A stretch of DNA of 57,380 nucleotides from Candidatus Hydrogenedentota bacterium (GCA_029556545.1 JAKQEQ010000106.1:1-57380), one strand, 5' to 3'. Positions 29,090-38,583 are shown, counted from the first letter of the stretch. Translations and numbers: made by a program. Notes: generated by a model from the sequence alone, not told the origin.

Positions 29090-29713
29090 ATGTTTACCGG
29101 GATCATCGAGGAAGTGGGCGCGGTCTCGCGCTGCTCGGGGTCCGAGTTGGCCATCCTGGCCACCGTGGTGCTCGACGGCCTCGAACTGGGCGACAGCGTC
29201 GCGGTCGATGGCGCGTGCCTCACCGTCGCCGCGCTTCATGAAGACAGCTTTGTGGCGCAGGTCTCGCCCGAGACCCTCGCGCGCACGACCCTCGGGCGGC
29301 TCCGGCCCGGGCACGCGGTCAACCTCGAGCGCGCCCTCGCGCTGGGCGACCGCATGGGCGGCCACATGGTCCTGGGTCACGTGGACGGCGTGGGCCGGAT
29401 CGAGGGCGTCAGGGACCAGGGCAAATTCCAACTATGGCGGTTCCGCGCGCCCGACGAAGTCGCGAAGTACCTGGTTCCGAAGGGATCGATTAGCATAGAC
29501 GGGATCAGCTTGACGGTGATCGAACCGCGTGGCGCCGAGTTCAGCGTGGCGATTATCCCGACCACGCTGCGGAAGACGACCTTGTCCGCGAAACGGCCGG
29601 GCGACCCGGTGAATATGGAAGCCGACATTATCGGGAAGCACGTTTACCACTACGTGAAGGAGGGGCGGGGCGGGCTGACCCAGGAGAAGCTGGCCCGGAT
29701 GGGGTTTGCATAG
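29090..29713 (+). CDS. ribE: Riboflavin synthase, alpha subunit
   Basis: This 207-residue protein has the two tandem lumazine-binding barrels of riboflavin synthase: MFTGIIEEVG with SVAVDGACLTV and FVAQVSPETLARTTLG in the first half, then GHMVLGHVDGVG and ISIDGISLTV in the second. It dismutates two molecules of 6,7-dimethyl-8-ribityllumazine to riboflavin. GAAGGA overlaps the end of ribD and the start is four bases after the ribD stop. Confidence 0.95.
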   Translation: MFTGIIEEVGAVSRCSGSELAILATVVLDGLELGDSVAVDGACLTVAALHEDSFVAQVSPETLARTTLGRLRPGHAVNLERALALGDRMGGHMVLGHVDGVGRIEGVRDQGKFQLWRFRAPDEVAKYLVPKGSISIDGISLTVIEPRGAEFSVAIIPTTLRKTTLSAKRPGDPVNMEADIIGKHVYHYVKEGRGGLTQEKLARMGFA

Positions 29714-29755
29714 GTTTAGCGAGTTTTTCAACCTTATTGGGAACAATACGAAGCG

Positions 29756-30946
29756 ATGTTGACGCCAATCCCCGAGATTCTGGAGGAACTGCGGCAAGGC
29801 CGCATGATTATCCTCGTGGACGATGAAGACCGCGAGAACGAGGGCGACCTCGTCATCGCCGCGGAAATGGTGACGCCCGAGGCCATCAACTTCATGGCGA
29901 AGCACGGGCGGGGCCTGATCTGCATGCCCATGACGCCGGAACGTATCCGCGAGTTGGATTTGCCGCCCATGACCCCGGAGAACGCCTCGCGTTTCAGCAC
30001 GGCGTTCCACGTGTCCTTCGAGGCGGCCTCGGGCGTGACGACCGGCATCAGCGCCTTTGACCGCGCGCACTCGATACGGGTAGCGGCGGACCCGAACGCG
30101 ACGGCGCGCGACCTGGTGCGACCGGGGCACGTGTTCCCGCTGTGTGCGCGCGAGGGCGGCGTGCTCGTGCGCGCGGGCCAGACGGAGGGCTCGATAGACC
30201 TCTTGCGCCTCGCGGGGCTGCGCCCGGCTGCGGTGATCTGCGAGATCATGAACGACGACGGTACGATGGCGCGGATGCCGCACCTTGAACAATTCGCCGA
30301 CAAACACGGGCTGAAGATTTGCTCGATCGAGGAACTCATCGGGTATCGTCGCCGCAACGAAAAACTGGTTCACCGCGTCGTCGAGGTGCCGCTGCAGACG
30401 CGCCATGGCGAGTTCCGGCTCATCGTCTATGAAACCGAGGTGGACGATTACCAGCATATCGCGCTGGTGAAAGGCGCGGTGGACGACGGCGACGAGGTGC
30501 TGGTGCGGGTCCACTCCGAGTGTTTCACGGGCGACGTGCTCGGGTCGCTGCGCTGCGACTGCGGCAGCCAGTTGGAGAACGCGCTGCGCCTGATCAACGA
30601 GGAAGGCAAGGGCGTGCTGGTCTACATGCGGCAGGAGGGGCGCGGCATCGGGCTGATCAACAAATTGAAGGCATACGCCCTGCAGGACCAGGGGATGGAC
30701 ACCGTCGAGGCCAACATCCACCTGGGCTTCGAGGCGGACCCGCGGGAGTACGGCATCGGCGCGCAGATTCTGAACGATCTCGGCGTGCGCAAGATGCGGT
30801 TGATGACGAACAATCCGGTCAAGCGCGCGGGTATCGAGGGCTACGGGCTCGAAGTCACGGGCCGCGTACCCTTGACCATGCCCAGCAATGAGTACAATCG
30901 CAGATACCTCGAAACCAAACGGGAGAAACTGGGACACATGTTGTGA
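29756..30946 (+). CDS. ribBA: Bifunctional DHBP synthase / GTP cyclohydrolase II
   Basis: The N-terminal half of this 396-residue protein (1-203) is RibB, with DDEDRENEGDLVIAAE and RPGHVFPLCAREGGVL. The C-terminal half (204-396) is RibA, with VRVHSECFTGDVLGSLRCDC carrying the zinc cysteines, MRQEGRGIGLINKLKAY and the ending YLETKREKLGHML. It supplies both precursors of lumazine. All recognised catalytic residues of both halves seem to be present. Spacing to ribE is 42 bases. Confidence 0.97.
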   Translation: MLTPIPEILEELRQGRMIILVDDEDRENEGDLVIAAEMVTPEAINFMAKHGRGLICMPMTPERIRELDLPPMTPENASRFSTAFHVSFEAASGVTTGISAFDRAHSIRVAADPNATARDLVRPGHVFPLCAREGGVLVRAGQTEGSIDLLRLAGLRPAAVICEIMNDDGTMARMPHLEQFADKHGLKICSIEELIGYRRRNEKLVHRVVEVPLQTRHGEFRLIVYETEVDDYQHIALVKGAVDDGDEVLVRVHSECFTGDVLGSLRCDCGSQLENALRLINEEGKGVLVYMRQEGRGIGLINKLKAYALQDQGMDTVEANIHLGFEADPREYGIGAQILNDLGVRKMRLMTNNPVKRAGIEGYGLEVTGRVPLTMPSNEYNRRYLETKREKLGHML

Positions 30947-31069
30947 ATGGATCTGTCCCCGGCGTGCTGGACCTCCTTTGCGCCTTCGTGTGAGGCAAGA
31001 ACGAGTCCCGCGAGGAAGCCGAGGACGCAATGGGTCGACGGACGTTAAACCGAGAAGGAGCTGTACGTT

Positions 31070-31534
31070 ATGCCGACGGTCATTGAAGGCAACCTGACGG
31101 GTGCGGGCATGAAGTTCGGGATTGCCTGCTCGCGGTTCAACGAGTTTATCACCGGCAAGCTGCTCGAGGGCGCGCTGGACGCGCTGCGCCGCCACGGGGT
31201 CGATGACGCCGGCGTCACGGTGGCCTGGACGCCGGGGTCGTTCGAACTGCCGGTCGTGGTGAAGCGCATGGCGGAGTCGGGCAAGTTCGATGCGGTCATC
31301 GCGCTCGGGTGCGTGATCCGCGGCGCGACGCCCCATTTTGAGTACGTCGCCGCGGAGGCCGCGAAGGGCATCGGGCTCGCCGCGTTGCAGACCAGCGTGC
31401 CCATTCTCTTTGGCGTGCTCACGACGGACAACATCGAACAGGCCATCGAGCGCGCCGGCACGAAGGCGGGCAACAAGGGCGCGGACGCGGCTCTCGCGGC
31501 CATCGAGATGGTCAACTTGATGGGGCAACTCTAG
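31070..31534 (+). CDS. ribH: 6,7-dimethyl-8-ribityllumazine synthase
   Basis: This 154-residue lumazine synthase has [24 protein letters not shown], the substrate motif [24 protein letters not shown] and [12 protein letters not shown]. Subunits assemble into pentamers or icosahedral shells. The spacer from ribBA (123 bases) contains an AAGGAG ribosome site before ATG 31070 and no obvious terminator. The TAG stop shares its G with the GTG start of nusB. Confidence 0.96.
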   Translation: MPTVIEGNLTGAGMKFGIACSRFNEFITGKLLEGALDALRRHGVDDAGVTVAWTPGSFELPVVVKRMAESGKFDAVIALGCVIRGATPHFEYVAAEAAKGIGLAALQTSVPILFGVLTTDNIEQAIERAGTKAGNKGADAALAAIEMVNLMGQL

Positions 31535-31980
31535 TGCCGGACCCGCGGGTGCGTAGACGGGCGCGGGAACGGGCGTTGCAGTTCCTGTTCGGCCTGGGGT
31601 TCACCGGTTGTGTCTGGGAGGACGCGCTCCCCGGCTTTTGGGAGATGAACCCGGCACGGCCCGCGGTCCGCCGGTACGCGGAGCGGCTGATCCGGGGCGT
31701 ATGCAACCATCTGCCGCAATTGGACGCCGAGATCGCCGTCGCGCTCGACAATTGGGTCATGGACCGGGTCGGGCACGTCGAGCGCGCTGTGCTGCGCATC
31801 GCCCTGTACGAAATGCTGCACGTGCCCGACGTACCCCCGAGCGTCGCCATTAACGAAGCCATCGAAGTGGTGAAACAATACGGCAACGACGATGCGCCCC
31901 GGTTCGTAAACGGTGTACTGGACCGACTGCGAAAAGCCCTCCAGACGGCTTCACATCCCGCTCCCGGAACCGACTCGTGA
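31534..31980 (+). CDS. nusB: Transcription antitermination factor NusB
   Basis: This 148-residue all-helical protein starts with PRVRRRARERALQFLFGL and contains NWVMDRVGHVERAVLRIALYEML, SVAINEAIEVVKQYG and the FVNGVLDRLRK signature of NusB. NusB binds boxA RNA with S10 to stop premature termination in rRNA operons. Linkage with ribH is common in bacteria. GTG start overlaps the ribH stop by one base, and its TGA overlaps the next start. Confidence 0.94.
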   Translation: MPDPRVRRRARERALQFLFGLGFTGCVWEDALPGFWEMNPARPAVRRYAERLIRGVCNHLPQLDAEIAVALDNWVMDRVGHVERAVLRIALYEMLHVPDVPPSVAINEAIEVVKQYGNDDAPRFVNGVLDRLRKALQTASHPAPGTDS

Positions 31981-32807
31981 AATCTGTCGACCTCCACCTG
32001 CATACCCATTGCTCGGACGGGGCGGATGCGCCGGAGGAGGTCGTGCGGCGCGCGGCGGCGCTGGGCATCGCCGCCATCGCGATCACGGACCACGACACCG
32101 TGGCGGGGCTGGAGGAAGCCCGCGCGGCGGCGACGGCGGCGGGCATCGAGTTTCTGTCGGGGGTTGAGATCAGCACGCGATTCGACCGGGTCGAAGTCCA
32201 CGTTCTCGGTCTGGGCATCGCCGCGGACAGCGCCGTGCTGCTCGACGGCCTGCGGCAACAGGAGGCGGCGCGGCGAGATCGGGCGGAGCGCATTCTCGAC
32301 CTGTTGCGGGCGCATGGGATTGCGCTGGACGATGCGATGATGCGGGATCAGGCGCGGCAAGGTTCGCTGGGTCGCATGCACGTGGCGGTCGCGTTGCGCG
32401 CGGCGGGCGTGACGCGGACGGTGCAGGAGGGTTTCGACCGTTTTCTGAACACGGGCCGGCCAGCCTATGTGCCGAAAACGATGGTCGCGGCGGAAGAGGC
32501 GATTAGCTGGATTCACGAGGCCGGCGGGCTGGCTTTTCTGGCGCACCCGGGGCTGGGCCAGGCCGTTCGACGGCGGTTGGACGCGCTGCTGGCGCTGCCG
32601 TTCGACGGACTCGAGGCCTACCATTGCAGCCATAGCCCCGGTGAAACAGACGGATACGCGGAGTTGGCGGAAACCCGTGGGCTGCTGATTACCGGCGGCA
32701 GCGATTGTCATGGGCACATCAAGGGTCAAGATCCGGAAATGGGCAAGGTGCGCATGCCCTATGCGCACTTCGCGCGGATCAAGGAGGCGCTGGCCGCGCG
32801 CGCGTGA
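31977..32807 (+). CDS. PHP-domain phosphoesterase (YciV / RNase AM-like)
   Basis: This 276-residue metal-dependent enzyme has the four PHP motifs: DLHLHTHCSDG, AITDHDTV, the EISTRF strand, and FLAHPG with the terminal GGSDCHGHI. The best-known relatives hydrolyse 3',5'-nucleoside bisphosphates and trim RNA 5' ends. GTG start overlaps nusB by four bases, so it closes the rib-nusB operon. It is followed by the TCGTNN repeat and the convergent coiled-coil gene. Confidence 0.88.
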   Translation: MKSVDLHLHTHCSDGADAPEEVVRRAAALGIAAIAITDHDTVAGLEEARAAATAAGIEFLSGVEISTRFDRVEVHVLGLGIAADSAVLLDGLRQQEAARRDRAERILDLLRAHGIALDDAMMRDQARQGSLGRMHVAVALRAAGVTRTVQEGFDRFLNTGRPAYVPKTMVAAEEAISWIHEAGGLAFLAHPGLGQAVRRRLDALLALPFDGLEAYHCSHSPGETDGYAELAETRGLLITGGSDCHGHIKGQDPEMGKVRMPYAHFARIKEALAARA

Positions 32808-32851
32808 TTTTCCCCCGAATCAGCCGAATCCAAACCTTTTCATCCCCCGTT

Positions 32852-32903
32852 TCGCACTCGCACTCGTGCTCGTACTCGTATTCGTACTCGTAATCGTACT
32901 CGT
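32852..32903. repeat. TCGTNN-family hexamer array
   Basis: Eight or so degenerate hexamers (TCGCAC, TCGTGC, TCGTAC, TCGTAT, TCGTAA) end in the flank CGTCCCGCCTCGAAA, very close to that of the 4902-5005 array (CGCCCCGCGTCGAAA). The array lies between convergent genes. Confidence 0.85.
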
Positions 32904-33004
32904 CCCGCCTCGAAAACAGCCACGTGCTACCACCACGAATCACACCAATTACACGAATTGACCGTTGAATTGCCGTCCTGTGATCCGCGTCACCGCCGAT
33001 CGGC

Positions 33005-36000
33005 TTAGACATTCCGCCGCGGGGTCACCTCGCAGCTTTCGAGATAGCGGCCAAGTTCGTCCATCGTCTCGTGCGTGACGCCGGTGCGATCGATGTGCAG
33101 CCGCATGAGCGTCGGCTTGAGCGCCCGCAACCGCGTAATGCAGCGGTTGGTAATCCTCGCCCCGTCGATGTAGAGGGACCGCACTTCCTTGCAGTTGTCG
33201 AATTCGGCGAAGCCGATATCCGACATGGCAATATCGACCAGCTTGATCTGCTGAAGGAGGCGCATCTCGCGCAGGTTGCTCAATCCTTGGTCCGTGATCT
33301 TCGTATAGGACAATTCGAGGCCGCGCAGGTGGCGCAAGCCGCGCACGTACCCGAGCGCCGCGTCTGTTATGTATTCGCCCACGAGGACCAGCGTGTGGAG
33401 GTCGTTGTGGCGAAGCCGCAGCAGGGGCGAAAGATCGCGCGCGCCCTCGTAATCGATGACGAGTTTGACCTGCATGCGCGCGGGAATGACCCGTTTGCCC
33501 TGGGCCTCGCCGAATTCGTCCCACGTGGCGTCGAGGTCTGACCGCCACGCCCGGACATAGAGGCGACCTAGCGAGTAATCCGCCGGGAATTGGAACACCC
33601 GTTCATCCGGGGGGGCGTCCGCTTCACGTCGCAGCACCTCGAAGGGCAATTCGGCCTTCAAGGCGCAGTTGGGCGGCAGCGCGGCGGCCACCGTCTGTTT
33701 CTCAGCGGCGCTCAGCCCACCCTCGACCGTCAATTCACGCAAGCCTCTGAGCCGCCTCAACTGCCGCAGGTTGTCTTCGGTCATCGGCAACTTGGGCAGC
33801 CACAAGGCCTCGATGAGTTCCGGCGGCTCGACGGCCTCGAGAGGCGCCAGGTTGCTCGCGGCAGCGTCCACGCGCATCCCGAGCACCGTGCCCTCGAGCA
33901 CGTCCACGCTCCCGCGCGCCTCGTGGATCGCTTCCCAGGGGCTCGCGGCGTCGGGCGCGCGCTTGAACAAGTACCCGAACGAGGCGTCCTCGGGAAACAG
34001 GAAGGACAATACGTTGGGCTGTTCCTCGACGACATCGCGCCTCCCTGGTCCGAAGAAGAGAAGAAGCGCCGTGGCCACGACGACGACACCGAGCACGGCG
34101 AGAAGCGGCGCGACCAGCGAGCGGCGGTTGCGCTCGCGCGCGCGCGTCAGGAGGAATTCCGACCGCGCAAGGGCCTTGTCCCTGCCCTCGAGTGATTCCC
34201 GGAGCTGCTCGACCTCCGCGCGGGCCTCTTCCAGTTCGCTCAGCTTCGCGTCCTGCGTCTGGCGCAGGCTCGCCAGTTCGGTCTCGATGTCCGAGTGCGA
34301 GGAGGTAGCCTTGTGACGCCGCGATTGCAGCGTATCGAGTTCCTGACGCAATTGTTCGATGGTGGCCGCGCTTTCCGCGTTTTGTTGCGTGGCCCGTTCC
34401 GCGTCTTCTTGTCGGGCGCGGAGTTGCTGTTCGAGTGCCTGAACCTGTTCCTGAGCGTGGGTCAATTCGGACGACTTGGTCGCTTCGTTCGCGCGCAACT
34501 GTTCGAGTTCTTCCGCGAGTCGTTGTTCGGAGGCGGCCTTTTCGCCGGCCTCCGCGTGCAGCGCGACGAGTTCCTCCTGCAATTTCGCCATCTGCGCCTG
34601 GTGCTCTGAACTCGATGCGGAGGCGGTCTCGACGGCCTCCTGCCGCGCGGACAAGCTTTCCCGGAGGGCTTCGAGTTCGCGCCGCGCTTCCTCGAGGGCG
34701 CTGCTCTTGTCCGCTTCGCTGCGCCGCAGGTTTTCGAGTTCTTCGGACAGTTTCGCCTCAGAAGACGATGCCCGCTCCGCCTGGGATTGAACGGCTTCGA
34801 ATTCGCGCCGCATCTTTTCAAGTTCGGCTTCGTGTTCGCTGCTCTTTTGCGCGGCCTGCGTCATGGCCCGCTCGCGTTCGTCCAGACGCGTCTGCAGCGC
34901 CTCGAGTTCCGAGCGCGCCTGTTCGAGGGCGCCGGACTTCGCGGTCTCGTTGGTGCGCAGTTCCTCGAGGTCCTCCATCAGGCGCTGTTCGGACTCGGAC
35001 GCCTCGCGCGTGCGCGAATGGAGGTCCACCAATTCACTCTGCAACTGCGCGACGGCTTCCTCGCTCAGGTGCTTTTCGGTGCTCGCCCGTTCGAGTTCCT
35101 TTTCGCGGCGCTGTAATTCATGCTTCAATTGGTCGAGCGCGCCGCGCGCGGCCTCGAGGTCCTGCGTCTTGTGGGTTTCGTTCGCGCGCAGCGCCGCCAG
35201 TTCCTCCGCCAAGGCGCGTTCGGACGAAGACGCCGCTTCCGCTTGGTTCTGAATCGATGCGAGTTCCTGGCGCAGCGCCACCAGCGCCTGCTCGTGCTCG
35301 GCGCTCTTTGCCTGCGCCTCCCGCACGGCCGTCTCGCGCTCGGCGAGCGAATTCCGCAGCGCTTCCATTTCGCCGCGGGCATGTTCGAGCGCCTCGGACT
35401 TCTCCCGCTCGTTGGACCGCAGTTGCTCGACTTCGGCGTGGAGCGCCTGCTCCGAGGAGGTCGCCTCGTCCGCGCGCCGCCGCAACGTATCGAGTTCATG
35501 CTGCATGTCCTGCAGGACGGCCTCCCGTTCCACAGCCTTCTGTTCCGCTTCGGCAATGGCCTGCTCGCGGTCCGACAAGCGTTCCTGGAGGTAGTCCAAC
35601 TCGGAACGGGCGTCCTTGAGCGCCTCCGTCTTGAAATCTTCCTTTTCCTTGAGGTCGTTCAGTTCCTGTTCGAGCGCCTGGCGGGACTGCGCCGCCTGGC
35701 CCGCGCGCTCGTGGAGGGCGACCAACTCCCCTTCGAGTTCGCGCATGCGCGCCTCGCGCTCGGCGCTTTCGCTTGCCGCCCGCGCGATGGCTTCCTCGCG
35801 CTGTTCGAGCGTGCGCTGAAGGGCGGCCATCTGCGATTTGGCGTCGTCGAGGGCGTGTTCTTTTTCCGCCTGTTTCGCGCGCAAGGCCTCGAGTTCCGCC
35901 GCCAGGCGCCCCTCGGAACTCGTTGCGTCTTCCGCGCGCGACTTGAGCGTATCCAGTTCCTCCTGAAGCCGGTCCACGGTGGCGCGGAGTTGCGCCTTGT

Positions 36001-36355
36001 CGCGGGCCTCTGTGAGGCGGGCCTGAATGCCGTCCTTCAAACGGGCCACCTCCGTGCGCTGACTCTGAATGGTCTTGGTGAGACTTGACCGCTCCGCCGG
36101 CGCGAGAAAATCGCCCAGTGCTCCCGCCTCCTCTTCCATGTGGGCGAGACGCTGCAACGCGGCGTCGGCGTCGGCCATGGCCTCGTTGAATCGGCCCAGG
36201 GCGGCCAGGGTCTGCGCGCGCAGGAGCAGCATATGGGCGCTGCCCGCCACGGCAAGACCGAGTTCCTCGAGCACGGCGAGCGCTTCGGTGAATTGTTGAT
36301 CGCGATAGTGCTGCGCGGCACGCTGATAACGTTCTTCGATGGTTTGCGGCTGCAT
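33005..36355 (-). CDS. Large coiled-coil membrane protein with seven 77-residue repeats and an LRR-like C-terminus
   Basis: The first 80 residues of this 1116-residue protein resemble TPR helices (YQRAAQHYRDQQFTEALAVLEEL). A long Glu/Arg/Ala coiled coil follows. Residues 158-696 are exactly seven units of 77 residues, each opening LR-x-(N/S)E-x-x-K, so each unit is eleven heptads. An eighth partial unit leads to one transmembrane helix (about 747-768). The remaining 345 residues contain leucine-rich-repeat-like strands (LHTLVLVGEYITDAALGYV, LRGLELSYTKITDQGLSNL). Topology is probably a cytoplasmic rod and an external or periplasmic LRR domain. Function unknown; a structural or polarity role is a guess. 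Confidence 0.75.
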   Translation of the reverse strand: MQPQTIEERYQRAAQHYRDQQFTEALAVLEELGLAVAGSAHMLLLRAQTLAALGRFNEAMADADAALQRLAHMEEEAGALGDFLAPAERSSLTKTIQSQRTEVARLKDGIQARLTEARDKAQLRATVDRLQEELDTLKSRAEDATSSEGRLAAELEALRAKQAEKEHALDDAKSQMAALQRTLEQREEAIARAASESAEREARMRELEGELVALHERAGQAAQSRQALEQELNDLKEKEDFKTEALKDARSELDYLQERLSDREQAIAEAEQKAVEREAVLQDMQHELDTLRRRADEATSSEQALHAEVEQLRSNEREKSEALEHARGEMEALRNSLAERETAVREAQAKSAEHEQALVALRQELASIQNQAEAASSSERALAEELAALRANETHKTQDLEAARGALDQLKHELQRREKELERASTEKHLSEEAVAQLQSELVDLHSRTREASESEQRLMEDLEELRTNETAKSGALEQARSELEALQTRLDERERAMTQAAQKSSEHEAELEKMRREFEAVQSQAERASSSEAKLSEELENLRRSEADKSSALEEARRELEALRESLSARQEAVETASASSSEHQAQMAKLQEELVALHAEAGEKAASEQRLAEELEQLRANEATKSSELTHAQEQVQALEQQLRARQEDAERATQQNAESAATIEQLRQELDTLQSRRHKATSSHSDIETELASLRQTQDAKLSELEEARAEVEQLRESLEGRDKALARSEFLLTRARERNRRSLVAPLLAVLGVVVVATALLLFFGPGRRDVVEEQPNVLSFLFPEDASFGYLFKRAPDAASPWEAIHEARGSVDVLEGTVLGMRVDAAASNLAPLEAVEPPELIEALWLPKLPMTEDNLRQLRRLRGLRELTVEGGLSAAEKQTVAAALPPNCALKAELPFEVLRREADAPPDERVFQFPADYSLGRLYVRAWRSDLDATWDEFGEAQGKRVIPARMQVKLVIDYEGARDLSPLLRLRHNDLHTLVLVGEYITDAALGYVRGLRHLRGLELSYTKITDQGLSNLREMRLLQQIKLVDIAMSDIGFAEFDNCKEVRSLYIDGARITNRCITRLRALKPTLMRLHIDRTGVTHETMDELGRYLESCEVTPRRNV
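34268..35884 (-). repeat. Seven tandem 231-bp coding units (77 aa each)
   Basis: Units begin at residues 158, 235, 312, 389, 466, 543 and 620 of the coiled-coil protein, with openings LRAKQAEK, LKEKEDFK, LRSNEREK, LRANETHK, LRTNETAK, LRRSEADK and LRANEATK. No unit differs in length. DNA identity is diluted, so the repeats are old or under selection for length. Confidence 0.85.
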
Positions 36356-36449
36356 GGTTCCCGCTCTGTTGTGGACCCGACCTTACCCTTGTTGCATCTC
36401 GGTTCCTGCCTTCATCTTGAGACGATCAACCGCCTCCTTGGGCGACGCT

Positions 36450-36478
36450 ATTATATCCTACCTCGATTTTGGCATAAT
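36450..36478. promoter_or_regulatory. Possible divergent promoter region
   Basis: The spacer between the coiled-coil gene and the next gene holds TATAAT on the minus strand (36450-36455) and CATAATAT on the plus strand (36473-36480). The -35 boxes are weak on both strands. Confidence 0.3.
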
Positions 36479-36531
36479 ATGCACGTGTTTTTTTAACTCC
36501 CGGACAAGCGGGAAGAGAAAGGGGTCGTCTG

Positions 36532-37515
36532 ATGGCGGACGCCGGCGAACGGATCGTGATTACATGCGCCTGCGGCCAGAAAATGAAGGTTCCGGCGGAA
36601 GCCGCTGGCAAGAAGTTCAAGTGCGTGAAGTGCGGCGCCGTGGTGACACCGCCGGGGGGGGGCGCTGCCGCGCCTGCCACTGCGCCCGCCGCCGAGCCGC
36701 GACCGGCGAGTCGCGAACGCGTGGGGCAGCTACTGATTAAGGAAGGCCTGATAACCCCCCAGCAGCTTTCCGAAGCCCTTGACGTGCAGCAACGCAGCGG
36801 CGGCAAGATCATCGAGATTCTGATACGGCTCGAGCACCTGGACAAGCAGGCGCTGCACGGGTTTCTGTCGAAGCAGCCGGGCGTCGCCGCCATCAATCTT
36901 TCGCGGTATACCCTCGAAGGCGACCTGGTGAACCTCATTCCCAAGGAACTCGCCCTCCGCGAGATGGTGCTGCCCATTGACCGTCTCGGCAAGCTGTTGA
37001 CCGTCGCCATGGCCTGCCCCCTGGATGCGGACACCATCGCGGAGTTGCAGCGGATCACCGGCCTCAAGGTCAAGGCCATGCTCTGCAAGTTCGATGACAT
37101 CCAGGAAGCCGTCGCGAAACTGTACCGCGAGCGAGACGCGAGCGCGTCGCACGCCTTCGATCACATTCTGGCCAGGGCACATGGGCCGGTGACGCCCGCC
37201 GCGCCGCCCGCCGTTGCGCCGGCGGCATCTGCTCCCACGCCGTCCCCTCCGACCGCGCCTCCGCGGTCGGCGCCCGCGCGCCCCTTGACGCCGGAGCTGG
37301 TCGAGAAATTCATCGCGATGGCGGAGGATGCCTCCGTTTCGACCAAGGATTTTGCGCGGGCGGCCACGGAGGAGTCGGCGCTTGCAGAAGTCTTGCTGCA
37401 CGCGGCAAACAGCGGTCTATATGGCGCGGCCGGGAAGGTTCGGAGTCCGGGAATGGCGATCGCCGTGTTAGGCCGGGACGGGATTGCCGACCTGCTGCGT
37501 ATGGCATTTCAGTAA
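36532..37515 (+). CDS. Zinc-ribbon / GspE N-domain (MshEN) / HDOD-like hybrid protein
   Basis: This 327-residue protein has three parts. Residues 10-38 form a zinc ribbon (CACGQKMKVPAE-KFKCVKCGA). Residues 60-205 match the N-terminal domain of type II secretion/pilus ATPases (VGQLLIKEGLITPQQLSEALDVQQ, HGFLSKQPGVAAINLSRY, LIPKELALREMVLPI), which in MshE binds cyclic-di-GMP. After a Pro/Ala linker, residues 252-327 resemble the start of an HDOD domain (NSGLYGAAGKVRSPGMAIAVLG). There is no ATPase domain. The link to the nearby pilus operon is suggestive only. The HDOD part is shorter than usual. Confidence 0.7.
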   Translation: MADAGERIVITCACGQKMKVPAEAAGKKFKCVKCGAVVTPPGGGAAAPATAPAAEPRPASRERVGQLLIKEGLITPQQLSEALDVQQRSGGKIIEILIRLEHLDKQALHGFLSKQPGVAAINLSRYTLEGDLVNLIPKELALREMVLPIDRLGKLLTVAMACPLDADTIAELQRITGLKVKAMLCKFDDIQEAVAKLYRERDASASHAFDHILARAHGPVTPAAPPAVAPAASAPTPSPPTAPPRSAPARPLTPELVEKFIAMAEDASVSTKDFARAATEESALAEVLLHAANSGLYGAAGKVRSPGMAIAVLGRDGIADLLRMAFQ

Positions 37516-37589
37516 CACGAAACCCTGCCCATGGGCTCGAATCAGGGGAATGCGCCCGATGCACGACAAGGGAAACCACCTCTTGAACC

Positions 37590-38372
37590 TCAGGACTGTT
37601 CCTCTTCGCATAGGATGGGGGGGCAACCGTCGCAGCCGTGGCTCACATAGGGAACGCTGCCGGGCACGGTACGCGGCAGGGTGGGGTCCTTTACGAGGTT
37701 CTTGAATGGCTGTTCCTTGACGTGGGCGAGACGGAACTTGTCGTCGTTGTCGACATACTTGCAGGTGTACATGACGCCCTGCTGGTTCACGAAGAGCATC
37801 CGATTTGGGAGGTCGCAGCACGGTTGGGGGTTGGCCCGACCGTCGCCGCGCGGGTCGGCAACTCCGACCTTCACCCCCGCTCCCGCCATGCCGCTCACGC
37901 GTTCGACATCTTCCCGCAACACGTATAGCCGCGCCTTGGACAGGTCCAATCGCTTGAATTCCTCGATATCCTGAGGGGTGATCGTCTTTCCGTCGGTGTG
38001 TATGCCCACGGTGATGCCGTAGGTCTCCTGGGCCCAGTGACATACCGGCCAGATGCCGGGATTCTCGGAAAGCGGCGAGTCCAAACTGAACACAATGAAG
38101 TTCAGCCCGAGGGACGCGGCCTCGTCAACAACGTTCAGCCACCCATCGACGGAGAGGCCGCCCTCGTCCGCGACTTTGAAACTCGCCCAAAGGTACAGCA
38201 AGTCCTGCTGCGTCTCGCCCTCGCGAAGGACCTGACAGCCGCACTTGCGCACACCGTCGTTCAATCGGCGCGGCAATTCGAATAGACGCTTGCTCTCCTT
38301 TTTCGAGAGCCTCGGGCTTTTCTCCCGCCGCGACGGCTTCTGCTGGCGACTTCTTCCACTAACGGCCGACAT
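37590..38372 (-). CDS. Radical-SAM-like protein without the cluster motif, SPASM-like cysteines at the C-terminus
   Basis: The middle of this 260-residue protein reads like a radical SAM barrel (GGLSVDGWLNVVDEAASLG, FIVFSLDSPLS, YGITVGIHTDGKTITPQDI). However, the canonical CxxxCxxC that binds the 4Fe-4S cluster is not present; only KCGC occurs near the start. The C-terminal 80 residues hold cysteines in CCDLPNRM, YTCKYV and SHGCDGCPPILC, as in SPASM/twitch auxiliary-cluster domains. The N-terminal 40 residues are basic and unrelated. It could be a degenerate paralogue or a partner of a peptide-modifying system, but no precursor peptide is evident nearby. Confidence 0.5.
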   Translation of the reverse strand: MSAVSGRSRQQKPSRREKSPRLSKKESKRLFELPRRLNDGVRKCGCQVLREGETQQDLLYLWASFKVADEGGLSVDGWLNVVDEAASLGLNFIVFSLDSPLSENPGIWPVCHWAQETYGITVGIHTDGKTITPQDIEEFKRLDLSKARLYVLREDVERVSGMAGAGVKVGVADPRGDGRANPQPCCDLPNRMLFVNQQGVMYTCKYVDNDDKFRLAHVKEQPFKNLVKDPTLPRTVPGSVPYVSHGCDGCPPILCEEEQS

Positions 38373-38583
38373 AATGTTCCCCCGATACCACGCATACGGC
38401 CATCATTCTAAACCAAGCGCCTGTCAATATCAATTTGTCGCACATGAACGATGTCCTGACGCTTTGCCTCGTTGTTCATGGAGGGTGATCCTCGTCTGAG
38501 ATAACAAACGGTGCAGGCGATTCATTTCACGGCGCAGCTCGCGCGCGGAGTCGCGTCGTGAATACGCGCGGTGAACATTTCGA

